From NCBI RefSeq assembly GCF_022682495.2, contig NC_071391.1, forward strand, positions 81,991,161-82,055,160: a DNA stretch of 64,000 nucleotides, in the 5' to 3' direction. Source of the stretch: Desmodus rotundus. Lineage: Eukaryota; Chordata; Mammalia; Chiroptera; Phyllostomidae. The notes beneath the pieces are model-generated. The model was given only the letters and a program-made list of their open reading frames with translations. It had not been told where the DNA came from and searched no databases. Below, in pieces: positions 21,130 through 32,123 of the stretch. Both the position numbers and the translations under genes were made by a program. Numbering within the stretch: the first letter of the stretch is position 1; each line of letters opens with the position of its first letter.

Positions 21130-22062
21130 ATGGGAAGACAAAGAAACAATTCCCAAATGAAAGGAAAGGAGGAAGTCTCAGAAAGAATACTAACCGAAAA
21201 AGAGGCAAGTCAACTATCAGATACTGAGTTCAAAGCAATGGTCATCAGGAAGCTCACTGAGCTCTCTGAGCTCAAAGAGAACTACCAGAAACTACAGGGA
21301 AACTACAATGAACTCACTGCAAACTATATCAACATGAAAAAGGAAATAGAAAATATCAACAAGAGCCAAGAGGAAATGAAGAATACAATTTCTGAATTGA
21401 AGAACACAGTAGAAGGAATTAAAAGCAGACTTGATGAAGCAGAGGATCGGATCAGCGAGCTGGAGGATAAAGTAGAACAAAACACCCAGAAGGAGCAAGA
21501 AAAGGAAAAGAGGCTCAGAAAGAATGAAGAGGCAATAAGGGAAATGCAGGACAACATGAAACGTAACAATATCCGTATAATAGGAATACCAGAAGGAGAA
21601 GAAGAAGAGCAAGGGATAGAAAACCTGTTTGAAAAAGTAATGATGGAAAACTTCCCTAATCTGAGGAGAGAAAAAGTCATCCAAATCCAGGAATCACAGA
21701 GAGTCCCAAACAAGAGGAACCCAAAGAGACCCACTTCAAGACACATCATAATTAAAATGGCAAATTTCCAAGACAAAGAGAGGATCTTAAAGGCAGCAAG
21801 GGAGAAAAAGGAAGTAACATACAAGGGAGCCCCAATAAGCTTAGCAACTGACTTCTCAATGGAAACGCTCCAAGCCAGAAGAGAATGGCACAAAATATTC
21901 CAAGTAATGAGAACCAGAGGCCTGAAACCAAGACTACTTTACCCAGCAAGGCTCTCAATCAAGATAGAAGACCAAATAAAGAGTTTCCCAGACAAAAGAA
22001 GTCTAAAAGAATACAGCTCCACCAAACCAGCTCTGCAAGAGATGCTAAAGGGACTGCTGTAA
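21130..22062 (+). CDS. L1 ORF1 protein (intact)
   Basis: It encodes a 310-residue ORF1p, the trimeric RNA-binding chaperone that packages L1 RNA in cytoplasmic particles with ORF2p. The order of domains is typical: a basic N-terminus (MGRQRNNSQMKGKEE), a long coiled coil from about residue 40 to 145 (heptads such as ENINKSQEEMKNTISELKN), an RRM starting RIIGIPEGEEEEQ near residue 149, and a C-terminal domain with RHIIIKMANFQDKERIL and KPRLLYPARLSIKIE. The length is somewhat below the 338 residues of human ORF1p. The first ATG of the open frame is used, and no stop or frameshift is present. ORF2 starts 46 bp after its stop. An intact ORF1 next to a damaged ORF2 could still supply ORF1p. Confidence 0.95.
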   Translation: MGRQRNNSQMKGKEEVSERILTEKEASQLSDTEFKAMVIRKLTELSELKENYQKLQGNYNELTANYINMKKEIENINKSQEEMKNTISELKNTVEGIKSRLDEAEDRISELEDKVEQNTQKEQEKEKRLRKNEEAIREMQDNMKRNNIRIIGIPEGEEEEQGIENLFEKVMMENFPNLRREKVIQIQESQRVPNKRNPKRPTSRHIIIKMANFQDKERILKAAREKKEVTYKGAPISLATDFSMETLQARREWHKIFQVMRTRGLKPRLLYPARLSIKIEDQIKSFPDKRSLKEYSSTKPALQEMLKGLL

Positions 22063-22108
22063 GGAAAGGAAGGAAAAGAGAAAGACAGAGGAACACAGGT
22101 AGGAAATA

Positions 22109-25100
22109 ATGGCAATGAATAAGTACTTATCAATAATAACCTTAAATGTAAATGGATTAAATGCTCCAATCAAAAGACATAGAACAGCTGAATGGATAAG
22201 AAAACATGACCCACACATATGCTGCCTACAAGAGACCCATCTCAGGACAAAAGACTTACACAGACTGAAAGTGAAGGGCTGGAAACAAATTTTCCAAGCA
22301 AACAGACAGGAAAAAAAAAGCAGGGGTAGCAATACTCATATCAGACAAAATAGACTTCCAAAGAAGGGCCATAAAGAGAGACCCAGAAGGTCACTTCATA
22401 ATACTCAAAGGAAAAATCCACCAAGAAGACATAAACATTATAAATATATATGCACCCAACATAGGAGCACCCAAATACATAAAGAAAATCTTGGAGGATT
22501 TCAAGAAAGATATTGACAGCAACACAATTATATTAGGGGATTTTAACACCCCACTATCAAAAATGGACAGGTCTTCCAAACAAAAGATCAACAAAGATAT
22601 TGTGTCACTTAACAATACCCTAGAGGAAATGGACTTAACTGATATATACAGAGCTTTTCATCCCAAAGAAGCAAAATACACATTCTTTTCAAGTGTCCAT
22701 GGAACTTTTTCAAAGATAGACCACATGATAGGACACAAAGCAAGCCTCAACAAATTCAAGAAAATTGAAATCATATCAAGCATCTTCTCTGACCACAAGG
22801 GTATGAAACTAGAAACCAACGCCAAGGGTAAAAACCCAAAACACTCAAAATCATGGAGACTGAATAGCATGCTATTAAACAATGAATGGGTCAAGAACGA
22901 GATTAGGGAAGAAATCAAAAACTTCCTGGAAACAAATGAAAACGAACTCACAACAACCCAAAACCTATGGGACACAGCAAAGGCAGTCCTGAGAGGGAAG
23001 TTCATAGCAATACAGGCCTACCTTAAGAAGTTAGAAACAGTTCAAACAAACAACCTAACCCTATGCCTACAAGAACTGGAGGAACAACAACAAAGACAGC
23101 CCAGAGCAAGCAGAAGGAAGGAAATAACCAAGATCAGAGCAGAACTAAATGACATAGAGACTAAAAGCACAATTGTAAGGATCAATGAATCCAGAAGCTG
23201 GTTCTTTGAAAAGATAAACAAAATCGACAAGCCTTTAAGTAGGCTTATCAAGAAGAAAAGAGAGAGGATCCAAATAAACAGAATTAGAAATGAAAGTGGA
23301 GAGATTACAACTGATACCACAGAAATACAAAGGATCGTAAGAAATTACTATGAAGACCTGTATGCTAAGAAATTTGAAAACCTAGATGAAATGGACACAT
23401 TTCTAGAAAAATATAATCTTCCAAAACTGACTGAAGAAGAAGCAGAAAACCTGAACAGACCAATATCAGCAAAGGAAATTGAAGCAGTCATCAAGAAACT
23501 CCCATCACACAAAAGCCCTGGACCAGATGGTTTCACAGGAGATTTCTACAAAGCATTTAAGGAAGAACTAACCCCTATCCTTCACAGACTATTCGAAAAA
23601 ATCCAAACTGATGGAAGACTCCCAAACTCTTTTTATGAAGCCAACATCATCCTAATCCCAAAACCAGATAAAGACACAATGAAGAAAGAAAACTTCAGGC
23701 CAATATCGCTGATGAACATAGATGCTAAAATTCTCAACAAAATATTAGCAAACCACATCCAGCAATATATTAAAAAGATCATCCACCATGACCAAGTGGG
23801 ATTCATCCCAGGGATGCAAGGATGGTACAATATTCGCAAATCAATAAACATAATACATCACATCAACAACAGCAAAGACAAAAATCACATGATCATATCA
23901 ATAGATGCGGAAAAAGCGTTCGATAAGATACAGCATCCATTTCTGATAAAAACACTCAGCAAAGTGGGAATAAAGGGAGCAGTCCTCAATATAATTAAGG
24001 CCATATATGAGAGACCTACAGCCAACATCACACTCAATGGACAAAAACTTAGAGCTTTCCCACTAAGATCAGGAAAAAGACAAGGATGCCCTCTCTCACC
24101 ACTCCTATTCAACATAGTATTGGAAGTCCTAGCCACAGCAATCAGACAAGAAAAAGCAATAAAAGGCATCCAAATTGGAAAGGAGGAAATGAAACTGTCA
24201 CTGTTTGCAGACGACATGATAGTGTACATGGAAAACCCTATAGTCTCCACTCAAAAACTACTCGACCTAATAAATGAATTTGGCAAAATAGCTGGATACA
24301 GAGTCAATACCCAGAAATCAAAGGCATTCCTGTACACCAACAACGAAACTGCAGAAACAGAAATCAGGAAAAAAATCCCATTCGATATAGCAACAAGAAA
24401 AATAAAGTACCTAGGAATAAACCTAACCAAGGAGGTAAAAGACCTGTACTCAGAAAACTACACAACACTGAAGAAAGAAATTAAGGAAGACACAAACAAA
24501 TGGAAGCATGTACCATGTTCATGGATTGGAAGAATTAACATCATCAAAATGGCCATACTACCCAAAGCAATTTATAGATTCAATGCAATCTCTATTAGAG
24601 TACCCATGACATATTTCACAGATATAGAACAAACATTGCAGAAATTCATATGGAACCATAAACGACCTCGAATAGCAGCAGCAATTTTGAGAAAGAAGAA
24701 CAAAGCAGGAGGGATCACAATACCTGATATCAAACTGTATTACAAGGCCACTGTAATCAAAACAGCCTGGTACTGGCATAAAAACAGGCACATAGACCAA
24801 TGGAACAGAATAGAGAGCCCAGAAATATACTCAAATTTATATGATCAATTAATATTTGACAAAGGAGGCAGGAGCATAAAATGGAGCAAAAACAGTCTCT
24901 TCAACAGATGGTGTTGGGAGATTTGGACAGCCACGTGCAAAAAAATGAAACTCGATCACCAACTTACGCCATACAGGAAAATAAACTCAAGATGGATAAA
25001 AGACTTAAATATAAGCCGTAACACCATAAAAGTCCTTGAGGAAAACATTGGCAGGAAAATCTCAGACATTCCACGCAGCAACATCCTCACAGACACGTCC

Positions 25101-25931
25101 CCTAAAGCAAGGGACATAAAGGAAAGAATAAACAAATGGGGCCTCATCAAAATAAAAAGCTTCTGCAGGGCTAAAGAAAACAGCACCAAATTACAAAGAG
25201 AACCAACAGTATGGGAAAACATATTTGCCAATGATACCTCAGACAAGGGCCTGATCTCCAAAATATATAAAGAACTCACACGACTCCACTCCAGGAAGAC
25301 AAACAACCCAATTAAAAAATGGGCAAAGGACTTGAACAGACACTTCTCCAAGGAAGACATACAGAGGGCCCAGAGACATATGAAAAGATGCTCAGCATCA
25401 CTAGCCATCAGAGAGATGCAAATTAAAACCACAATGAGGTATCATCTCACACCAGTCAGAATGGCCAACATAAACAAATCCACAAACAAATGTTGGAGAG
25501 GATGTGGAGAAAAGGGAACCCTTGTGCACTGTTGGTGGTAATGCAGACTGGTGAGGCCACTGTGGAAAACAATATGGAATTTCCTCAGAAAACTGAAAAT
25601 GGAACTGCCCTTTGACCCAGTAATCCCGCTGCTGGGATTATACCCTAAGAACACTGAAACACCAATCGAAAAGAATCTGTGCACCCCAATGTTCATAGCA
25701 GCACAATTTACAATAGCCAAGTACTGGAAGCAACCTAAGTGCCCATCAGCAAACGAGTGGATCCAAAAACTATGGTATATTTACACAATGGAATTCTACG
25801 CAGCAGAGAGAAAGAAGGAGCTTATACCCTTTGCAACAGCATGGATGAAACTGGAGAGCATTATGCTAAGTGAAATAAGCCAGGAAGTGAGGGACAAATA
25901 CCATATGATATCACGTTTAACTGGAACATAA
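22109..25931 (+). pseudogene. L1 ORF2 (endonuclease/reverse transcriptase) with two lesions
   Basis: ORF2p nicks target DNA and reverse-transcribes L1 RNA at the nick. The frame from ATG 22109 carries the AP-endonuclease start (IITLNVNGLNAP, CCLQETHL). A run of nine A's at 22311-22319 puts the rest out of frame by one base, so the 22109 frame ends at 22516. The correct downstream frame is open from the run to 25541, with endonuclease SDHKGMKLE, reverse transcriptase [10 protein letters not shown] and FADDM (FADD at 24204-24215, near residue 699). It then meets TAA at 25539-25541 inside the C-terminal cysteine motif ([20 protein letters not shown]). The same frame resumes and ends at 25931. 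Total length would be about 1273 codons, the normal size. Both changes look recent. The first should abolish full-length ORF2p. Confidence 0.95.
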
Positions 25932-26218
25932 GCAATAGAAGGAAAAAGCAAACAAAATATAACCAGAGACATTGAAGTTAAGAACAATCTAACAATAGCC
26001 AGGGCGGGGGTGGGGAGTGGCGGCGGGGGACAGTGGGTAGAGGGGATTACAGGAACTACTATAAAGGACACATGGACAAAACCAAGGGGGAGGGTGGAGA
26101 GGGGGGAGGGAGGTGGGTTCACATGGGGTGGGGTGGAGGCATGGGGAGAAAAGGCATACAACTGTAATTGAATAACAATAAAATAAAATAAAAATATTCA
26201 AAAAAACCCCAAAAAACC
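25932..26218 (+). other. L1 3' UTR and A-rich tail
   Basis: It contains GGGGGTGGGGAGTGGCGG and a second polypurine block (about 26088-26120), then TACAACTGTAATTGAATAAC, an AATAAAATAAAATAAAA signal and tail, and CAAAAAAACCCCAAAAAACC before the duplication. The G-rich block is the conserved L1 3' UTR polypurine tract and a potential quadruplex. Confidence 0.9.
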
Positions 26219-26226
26219 CTGCTGAC

Positions 26227-27046
26227 TGTGCTGGAAAGTGGTTTGACGCCATTTTTCCACAATGAGTTTAGCTTGCATGACACTGAAATCCCTAACGTGG
26301 CCAATGTGGCGGCCTGGCAAGGCCGGGCGGGAGGGAACGGGAGGGGCCACAGGGGAAGTGCCATGTTGCCCAGGAAACCAGGCGAGGGCCTGAGGACAGA
26401 TTCCCCCACCCCCAGGCAGAACCCAGCACGAGGAAGTTGCGCTGAGCATGCGCAAGGCTAAGGAGGGTGATTGGCTACGGGAAAAGCCCTCCTACACCCT
26501 TCCAACCAGGATTGGAAAGACAGGATTGGTTGAGGGGGCGGGGCTACACGCTCCCTAAGTGCACAGTTGCTGGAGCACCTTCCCTGGCCCACGGTGGTAG
26601 CTGCTCTAAAGTGAGAGAAGGGAGGAACAGGCTTTCTCTAGAGGCCATCAGGCAGACACGTGGGCTGTGAGTCTGCAGAACCAGCTGGCCCTGGAAGCCA
26701 CGTGTCCAGCGGTGGAACCAAAAAGGAGGGAGCTTGGGCCTGACGGTGGCGGCCATGAGAGAAGCTGAGTTGCTTGGAGGATGACTCAGGGTCACCTGCA
26801 GTTCCCAAAGGAAGTTTTGAATGGGAGAAGGAACTCTGGCAGCAACCTGGGACTGGTCCGGCCGGGAGTGGCAGGGTTTTCCTCTGGGTTTTCTGGAGGG
26901 GCTGGGTTTTGAGACAGGAGTCTGCCTTCCTCCCAGGTTGTGCAGCTTTTGAATTAAAAGACCTCTCCTTTTTCACCAAACCTCTGCCTCTGGAATTTGC
27001 CTGTGGGTGGTGGCAGACAGCTGAGCCCCACTTTCATTCAGTAACA
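26227..27046 (+). mobile_element. Solo LTR of an endogenous retrovirus (ERV1-like)
   Basis: It starts TGTGCTGGAAAGTGGTTTGA and ends TTCATTCAGTAACA. It holds promoter-like elements typical of an LTR U3 region (GATTGGCTACGGG and GGATTGGTTGAGGGGGCGGG, ATTGG boxes next to a GC box) and an ATTAAA polyadenylation signal near 26954, followed by U5-like sequence. DCP2-like sequence lies on both sides, so it inserted into the retrocopy. About 50 bp of DCP2 sequence is missing at the junction and no clean target duplication is seen. No viral gene is present. It could be misread as a CpG-island promoter. Confidence 0.7.
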
Positions 27047-27715
27047 CTACTAGCTGAAGAAAATCCATTGTCACAGTCTGAGGAATCTCCAAATCTCTGA
27101 GAAAGCCAGTCCTCTAATGGGCTGATAAAAGGAATAGTCATAAAAAGTTGTTAGGAGCCAAACAAGTTTGAATTGTGGAGTCATTTCATTTCTATGACAT
27201 GGCCATTTCTATGTGGAAAACCACATAGAGTTCTGAATCTCTCTTCTGGTTTTCAGATTAAATTTTGTGTCCTTTGGATTTCCTGGAATGGTGTACAAAT
27301 GAGCAAGCTGGTCACTTATTTGAAGTTCAATGTAATCATTGTTACAAATATAATATTTGCTATCAAAGACTAGTTTCTTAAAAGACTATTATAGCAGTAA
27401 AATCATGAGGATGCTGCTTCTTCATTTACTTTTCCTTGTTTAAATGCCCAGCCTGATTTTGCTAGGTACCCTTGAGCCAGTAGTACATTTTCAAGTGTCT
27501 TATCAAGAATAATTGCACCATATATTGATACTCCCATTTTAAATTCCTTCCAATCACCCAAAACTTTTTCCACATCTTCACCTTGAGGCAGCAAAAATGG
27601 AAAATGACAGAAGACAAATTTGGTAAAGTCTCCTATACCACACCGAAGGAATCCAAGTATGTTCGGCATGTAAAATCCAAGCAAACCTGATGGGCTAGTT
27701 CAATCTGAAAACACA
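27047..27715 (-). pseudogene. DCP2: DCP2 retropseudogene, N-terminal and Nudix part
   Basis: On the - strand it begins near 27715 with [12 protein letters not shown] sequence and contains [38 protein letters not shown] and [15 protein letters not shown] (frame 27403-27684). The last is the beginning of the Nudix domain, in which the normal GWGFPKGK is altered. Further downstream, a decayed copy continues through the region after the Nudix box to DNGFSSA-like residues at 27047, where the LTR interrupts it. Several stops and frameshifts are present. Joined exons with no introns show that it arose from spliced mRNA. The extreme N-terminus is missing, consistent with 5' truncation during L1-mediated retroposition. 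Confidence 0.9.
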
Positions 27716-27866
27716 ATAAAGTAGTATGGCATAAATTAATATAATACTGCATGCTAACTGTACTTTAATGAAAACTTTTTAAAAGGATAGATAAGTTGAT
27801 AAATAAGTGAATAAGTGGGTGAGTGAATAGATGGGTGGTGGACAGGATGATGGATGAGTGAGTCCT
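27716..27866 (+). repeat. L1 3' end scrap and degenerate GATR/GTGA repeats
   Basis: 'TAATATAATACTGCATGCTA' to 'AAAACTTTTTAAAAGG' (about 27736-27785) resembles an old L1 3' end. It is followed by a decayed 4 bp repeat (GATAGATAAGTTGATAAATA ... GGATGATGGATGAGTGAGT) to 27866. Confidence 0.5.
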
Positions 27867-27889
27867 GGGATGGAAGGTTAGCCCAGAGC

Positions 27890-28190
27890 CCCCTGACCAA
27901 CACACTGATTTCCTTCTTCCTGTCTCCAGCCACCACCACTGTTGTAGGTCTGCTGGTTGTCCCTTTCAGCCTGGCCTCCCCATTCACAAAGGAAGCCTGC
28001 GGAGCCTCCTCTGTGTACTGTAGTAAACAGAGCCAGCTGGGCTAGGGCTATGGAACTGCCATCTTCAACACAGTCCTGGCCAGCCTCCTGCCCATGATCA
28101 GGTAGCTCTGCATGACCAAAGTCCAGGGGATGACCATCCTCTTCTCCAGCAACACTGAGAAAATTGTCCTTATGCAAGAAAGCAAATAAA
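27890..28190 (+). other. Possible decayed exon of a membrane protein (unidentified)
   Basis: After an acceptor-like TTCCTTCTTCCTGTCTCCAG (ending 27929) one frame reads ATTTVVGLLVVPFSLASPFT and then, after a TAG, GYGTAIFNTVLASLLPMI, with two hydrophobic helices and no frame change up to a further stop. This is more protein-like than its surroundings, and two in-frame stops (TAG) suggest a pseudogene. I cannot name the family. Confidence 0.3.
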
Positions 28191-28231
28191 ATTTTCACAG
28201 AGGTATGAAGAGTCCATATTACATCTATATG

Positions 28232-28440
28232 AAATCACCATATATCCAGGTTCAAATCCTACCTCTGCTTCTTCCTTGCTGTGTGACATCAGGCAAAACA
28301 CTTTACCTCTCTGGACCTCAGTGTATTCTTCTGCGAAATGGGGGGAGGAGGTAAAATATTGCCTATGTCATCCAATTGTTATGATGGGAACTCAGGGAAA
28401 CTGAGGTCACAACCAGAAAATCATCCCCATCTGGGGACTC
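28232..28440 (+). repeat. MIR SINE remnant
   Basis: 'GGTTCAAATCCTACCTCTGC', 'CTTGCTGTGTGACATCAGGC' and 'CTCTGGACCTCAGTGTATTC' follow the MIR core in order. Confidence 0.8.
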
Positions 28441-28539
28441 CTCTTGTGCATGGACCTTGCGGTACATGGTACAATGTTTGCAAAATGGACTCAATGATTT
28501 CCCTGCCTGTATCCACACCCCTTTACATTGTCACTTTTC

Positions 28540-28755
28540 TTTTTTTTTAATTTTTATTTATTTATTCTTTTTTTTAGAGAGGGGAAGGGAGGGAGAAGGA
28601 GAGGGAGAGAAACACTGATGTGTGGTTCCCTCTCATGCGCCCCCCACCAGGGACCTGGCCCGCAATCCAGGCATGTGCCCCGACTGGGAATTGAACTGGC
28701 AACCCCTTGGTTCGCAGGCCAGCACTCAATCCATTGAGCCACACCAGCCAGGGCA
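28540..28755 (-). mobile_element. VES SINE, reverse orientation, with target-site duplication
   Basis: The - strand head GCCCTGGCTGGTGTGGCTCA starts at about 28754. The GA-rich region and A-rich tail follow toward 28540. CATTGTCACTTTTC at 28526-28539 and CAATGTCACTTTTC at 28756-28769 are the duplication (one mismatch). This is one of the better preserved VES copies here. Confidence 0.95.
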
Positions 28756-28829
28756 CAATGTCACTTTTCAAAGCCTCCCATTAAGCGATGGTGTCTACTT
28801 CCCCTTTCTCTGCATCTGAGCTCAGGCAT

Positions 28830-29225
28830 GTGACTTATTGTGATCAAGAGACTATGGTACAAATGACTTTATGCCAACTCGAAACCTAGGTCTCAAGAGG
28901 CTTTGCACACTCTTGCTGTCTTGGGAACTGCCATCATGAACATGTAAACAAGCCTGAGCTAGCTGACTGGAGGACAAGAGACACATGGTCCAGTCTCACC
29001 CCCTGCTCTAGGCAACAGCCAGCCAAGTGTTAGAAGCCAAGTTGCCCAACTAGCCAGTTGATCACAGACACGAGAAGCAGTCCAGCTGAGACCAGAACAA
29101 CCTCCCAGCTGAACACAGCCCATAATGCTGACACACAAAATCACAAGCCAAATAAATGTCTATTTTAAGCTCCTAGATTTGGGATGGTTTGTTGTGCGGC
29201 ATTACTCATTGGAAGAACTAACTGA
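28830..29225 (+). mobile_element. MLT1-like solo LTR
   Basis: Diagnostic words in order: GCATGTGACTTATTGTGATC, AGCCTGAGCTAGCTGACTGG, GATCACAGACACGAGAAGCA, GTCTATTTTAAGCTCCTAGA and TGGTTTGTTGTGCGGCATTA. No internal sequence is present. Confidence 0.75.
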
Positions 29226-29433
29226 TACAAGGAATGAGAAGTGATTTGCCTGTGTTGAACTTTCTGGGGAAAGACCAAGCAGCTATTGTAACAATCTCCC
29301 CAACTGGGAGTCAATCACTGGGGTGGGAATGGAAGGACAGAGTCTTTAGAAACAAACATTTCCTTCTTTCAAATTAAAAAAAAAAAAAAACATTCCTCCA
29401 AACTCACACATTTCTCTCTTTATATATTTTTCT

Positions 29434-29476
<43 letters not shown>
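29434..29476 (+). repeat. (TAGA)n microsatellite
   Basis: About 10 uninterrupted copies of the tetranucleotide ATAG/TAGA. Such arrays are often polymorphic. Confidence 0.98.
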
Positions 29477-30317
29477 CAACTCTTCAGTAAACAGTCACAA
29501 GATATGATGGCAACATTGAGAAAAGGAGGGCATTACATAGGTAGAATGACTCCTGGATATGGGACACACACAACATACAGAGACCTGAATAAGCACAGCA
29601 ACCTGAATAAATAGGAGTTATTCCAAACCATAACCACGGACGTGTCTCTGGAACAGCACAAGAGAAGGCAGAGGACAAATCTTATGCTGTACTGTGTCAA
29701 GGTCTAGGAGCTGGGTCATGCTAACATAACATTCTCTGTAATGACAGCTGTGTGGCAAAATACACTTTTCTCTGGGGGAGGGCACCTTTTGCATTTTTTC
29801 CATCTAGGGAAGTTGGGGAACCAGGGTGAGGAGATATATGCCCCTCGGAAGCATGGGTTGTCCGGACCTTGTCCATCCTGTCCAAGAGGCCCCACTTGGG
29901 AGAAGGTAAGGATTCAGAAGTAGCTGAAGGTGCTGTGGCCAAGGGGAGAGCCTTCACCAGCATGCAGGGCAGGGATTTCCCAGGTCCTGGTTTGCTCAGT
30001 GCAGGAGGACTAATGCACCCCTGTGAATACTGTGAATACTGAGTATTCTGTGAATACTCCAATGCATTTCACATGTCTCCTCCCATCTCCAAAATCCTAC
30101 CTGCCATTCTTGGGAAGAGCAGTTCTCCCTAACTCTGTTTCTCCCAATTCAGAATTGAGTTGGTAGGACTGCTTCCCTAAAGGACAGGTGGGCAGGTGAA
30201 CTCCTAACTTAGGATGTTTGTGGATTGGCAACCCTTTGTGTGAAGACATGGAGGGGACCAATACCAGACCTACTGTGATCCTAGTGCCAGTTCACCAGCA
30301 GATGTTACCCAAGGAAA

Positions 30318-30321
<4 letters not shown>

Positions 30322-30350
<29 letters not shown>
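30322..30350 (+). repeat. (CA)n microsatellite
   Basis: About 14 uninterrupted CA units, followed by impure ACACC repeats to about 30370. Confidence 0.98.
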
Positions 30351-30353
<3 letters not shown>

Positions 30354-30861
30354 CACACCACACACTCACATCTACCCTGGCTGACCTGTGTCTTCCTCTT
30401 CTTCCTTCATCCTGAGTGAGCAAGGGCAGTTGGGGAAAAGCTGGCCTTCCTGACCACGTGGTTTTACCAACACGTGCACTCTGAGCTTCTGGGGAGCCAG
30501 ACCCAGTGTGTGGAAGGAGAGGCAAGGTCTTCCCTATGGGGAGAGGATGGGGATGTAGACTCTGCTTTACGCAGGGGGTTCTAGGCCAGACCCAGAAGAG
30601 CCTCATACTGTCTCACACCTGCAGACACTTGTCGGATTCCACTGCCCTCCAGGAAGACGCCTTTCTTGAAAAAAAGGAAAGAAGTCTCTTCCAGGGTAAA
30701 GTGAAGAAAAAAAAAGAGAGAATACAGCAAATGTAATCCCAAATCTCAAGGGAAGATATGTGAAAGACTCTCATGTGCCCTTTCTAAATGGGAGGGAGCC
30801 TCAGGACACAGGCAGCTTAGGTAGGAAGAGAATGGGTTGTGGTAGCCTCTCCTTTAAGCCA

Positions 30862-31070
30862 GTGGATCTCAAATGGGGACATATGGCAACCTCTAGGAAC
30901 ATTCTGGGTTGTTAACAACTGGAGTAGGGAGGAGGGTGCTACTGGCATCTAGCAGATAGAGGCCAGAGATGCTGCTCAACATCCCACAATACACAGGAAC
31001 CACCCCCCCAAAGAATGACCCAACCCAAATGCCAGTAGTGCCAAGGTGCAGAAACCCTCCTCCAGGCCAA
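30862..31070 (+). mobile_element. MER20-like hAT-Charlie MITE
   Basis: 'GGGGACATATGGCAACCTCT', 'GGGTGCTACTGGCATCTAGC', 'GAGGCCAGAGATGCTGCTCA' and 'CCAGTAGTGCCAAGGTGCAG' match the MER20 order. Ends CAGTGGATCTCAA and (inverse) AGGGTTTCTGCACC are the decayed terminal repeats. Confidence 0.85.
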
Positions 31071-31739
31071 TCTTCCAGCCGTGTTCTGAAGCTTCTCCAA
31101 AGGCCCTTTCAGAATACAAAGGGAGCCCCACAGACCTCTCCACCACTTTACAAAGAATTCCTTCCCCGGGTCTCCTCTAAGAAGACAGTTTGGAGAGAAG
31201 GGAGAGAGAAGAAGAGAGAGGACACCACTCTGGAGACCTCAAACAAAGATGTTCTTTCCATCCCATGAGGGATTCCCATGAGGGAGGAATCCCAGACATG
31301 GACAAGCTTTGGTCGAACAGCAAAATGCAAGGCTGAACCCAAGGGGCAACACCTTGACCCCAGCTGCCTGGCCACCAAAGTCGGGCAGTTTCTCTTTGCA
31401 CAGAAGTCCATACTCATGGACACCAGGACCTCACTCCTGGGGTGGCCGGAAGGAAAAGTGGTCAGGACAGACAGATGGCAGCTCAGGTGACGCTGCCTGG
31501 GTGAGGTGGCTCTCACCTGTTCTAGGTCAGAATCAGCACCTTGTACAGAGCTCCCGGCCAGCTCCAGGACCTGCTTGGTGTTGTGTCACTCAGCCGTTTC
31601 TGAAAGAGCAGAAGCCAGTGTCTCACGAGCCTCCTTCTGTGTCCATCCTCAGGACACACTTCCAGCCCCCAGACGGGTTACTGAGGCATCCCCATCATTG
31701 TCCTCAGACTTCATCCCCAGAGCAGCTCTGGAAGCAGAG
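31071..31739. other. Anonymous intergenic sequence
   Basis: No exon, RNA gene or repeat recognised. The open frames here on both strands look fortuitous. Confidence 0.4.
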
Positions 31740-31900
31740 ACCGTGGGGGAGGCTGGCACCTCTGGAGCTCAGTTTCTTTATCTGTAAAGTGTGGATTGTA
31801 ACAGTACCTACTTCACATGGTTACTGTGAGATCTAGTGAGACGATGTTGGTTCAGGGTGCACTTAAAAATATTAGGTCTTCCTGTCCCCCTCCTACAAAT
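31740..31900 (+). repeat. MIR SINE remnant
   Basis: 'GAGCTCAGTTTCTTTATCTG', 'TAAAGTGTGGATTGTAACAG' and 'TACCTACTTCACATGGTTAC' follow the MIR 3' half. Confidence 0.75.
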
Positions 31901-32123
31901 ACAATGACTGGGAACTTTTCAAAAAAGCAATACCAGGCATATAGGAGAAGCTTAAAAGAATGGAAGGCAAGAAGCAACAGAAGGGGAGGAAAGGATGGAA
32001 AGAAAAAATAGTAATTTTATCAAGAGCCACACAAAATGATCAGATCTTTAAAGGAGAATAATCCTAAAAACTTATGCATGTATTATAAAGAAATCATTTA
32101 GCAGAGGAAAAAGGCAGTAAGAC

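Larger units (their letters stand above)
19489..26218 (+). mobile_element. Full-length, nearly intact L1 (LINE-1)
   Basis: This is a 6.73 kb element with all L1 parts in order: 5' UTR (19489-21129), ORF1 (21130-22062), a 46 bp spacer, ORF2 (22109-25931), and a 3' UTR with a polypurine tract and an A-rich tail. CTGCTGACTG at 19479-19488 and 26219-26228, each preceded by an A-run, is the target-site duplication. Only two clear disabling changes are seen, both in ORF2. The insertion target lay at the junction of a DCP2 retrocopy and a solo LTR, so it is younger than both. Its 3' UTR type matches the short insertion at 7390-7537. Confidence 0.97.

Noticed and set aside
21292..21893. Long antisense open frames (130 and 189 codons) opposite L1 ORF1
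   Set aside because: They mirror the A-rich, codon-biased ORF1 sequence on the other strand and have no independent motif.
26227..27046. CpG-rich block with GC box and ATTGG boxes read as a host gene promoter
   Set aside because: TG...CA ends, an ATTAAA signal and DCP2 sequence on both sides fit a solo LTR better.
29434..29476. CRISPR-like or spacer-repeat array
   Set aside because: It is an uninterrupted TAGA microsatellite, and the DNA is mammalian.
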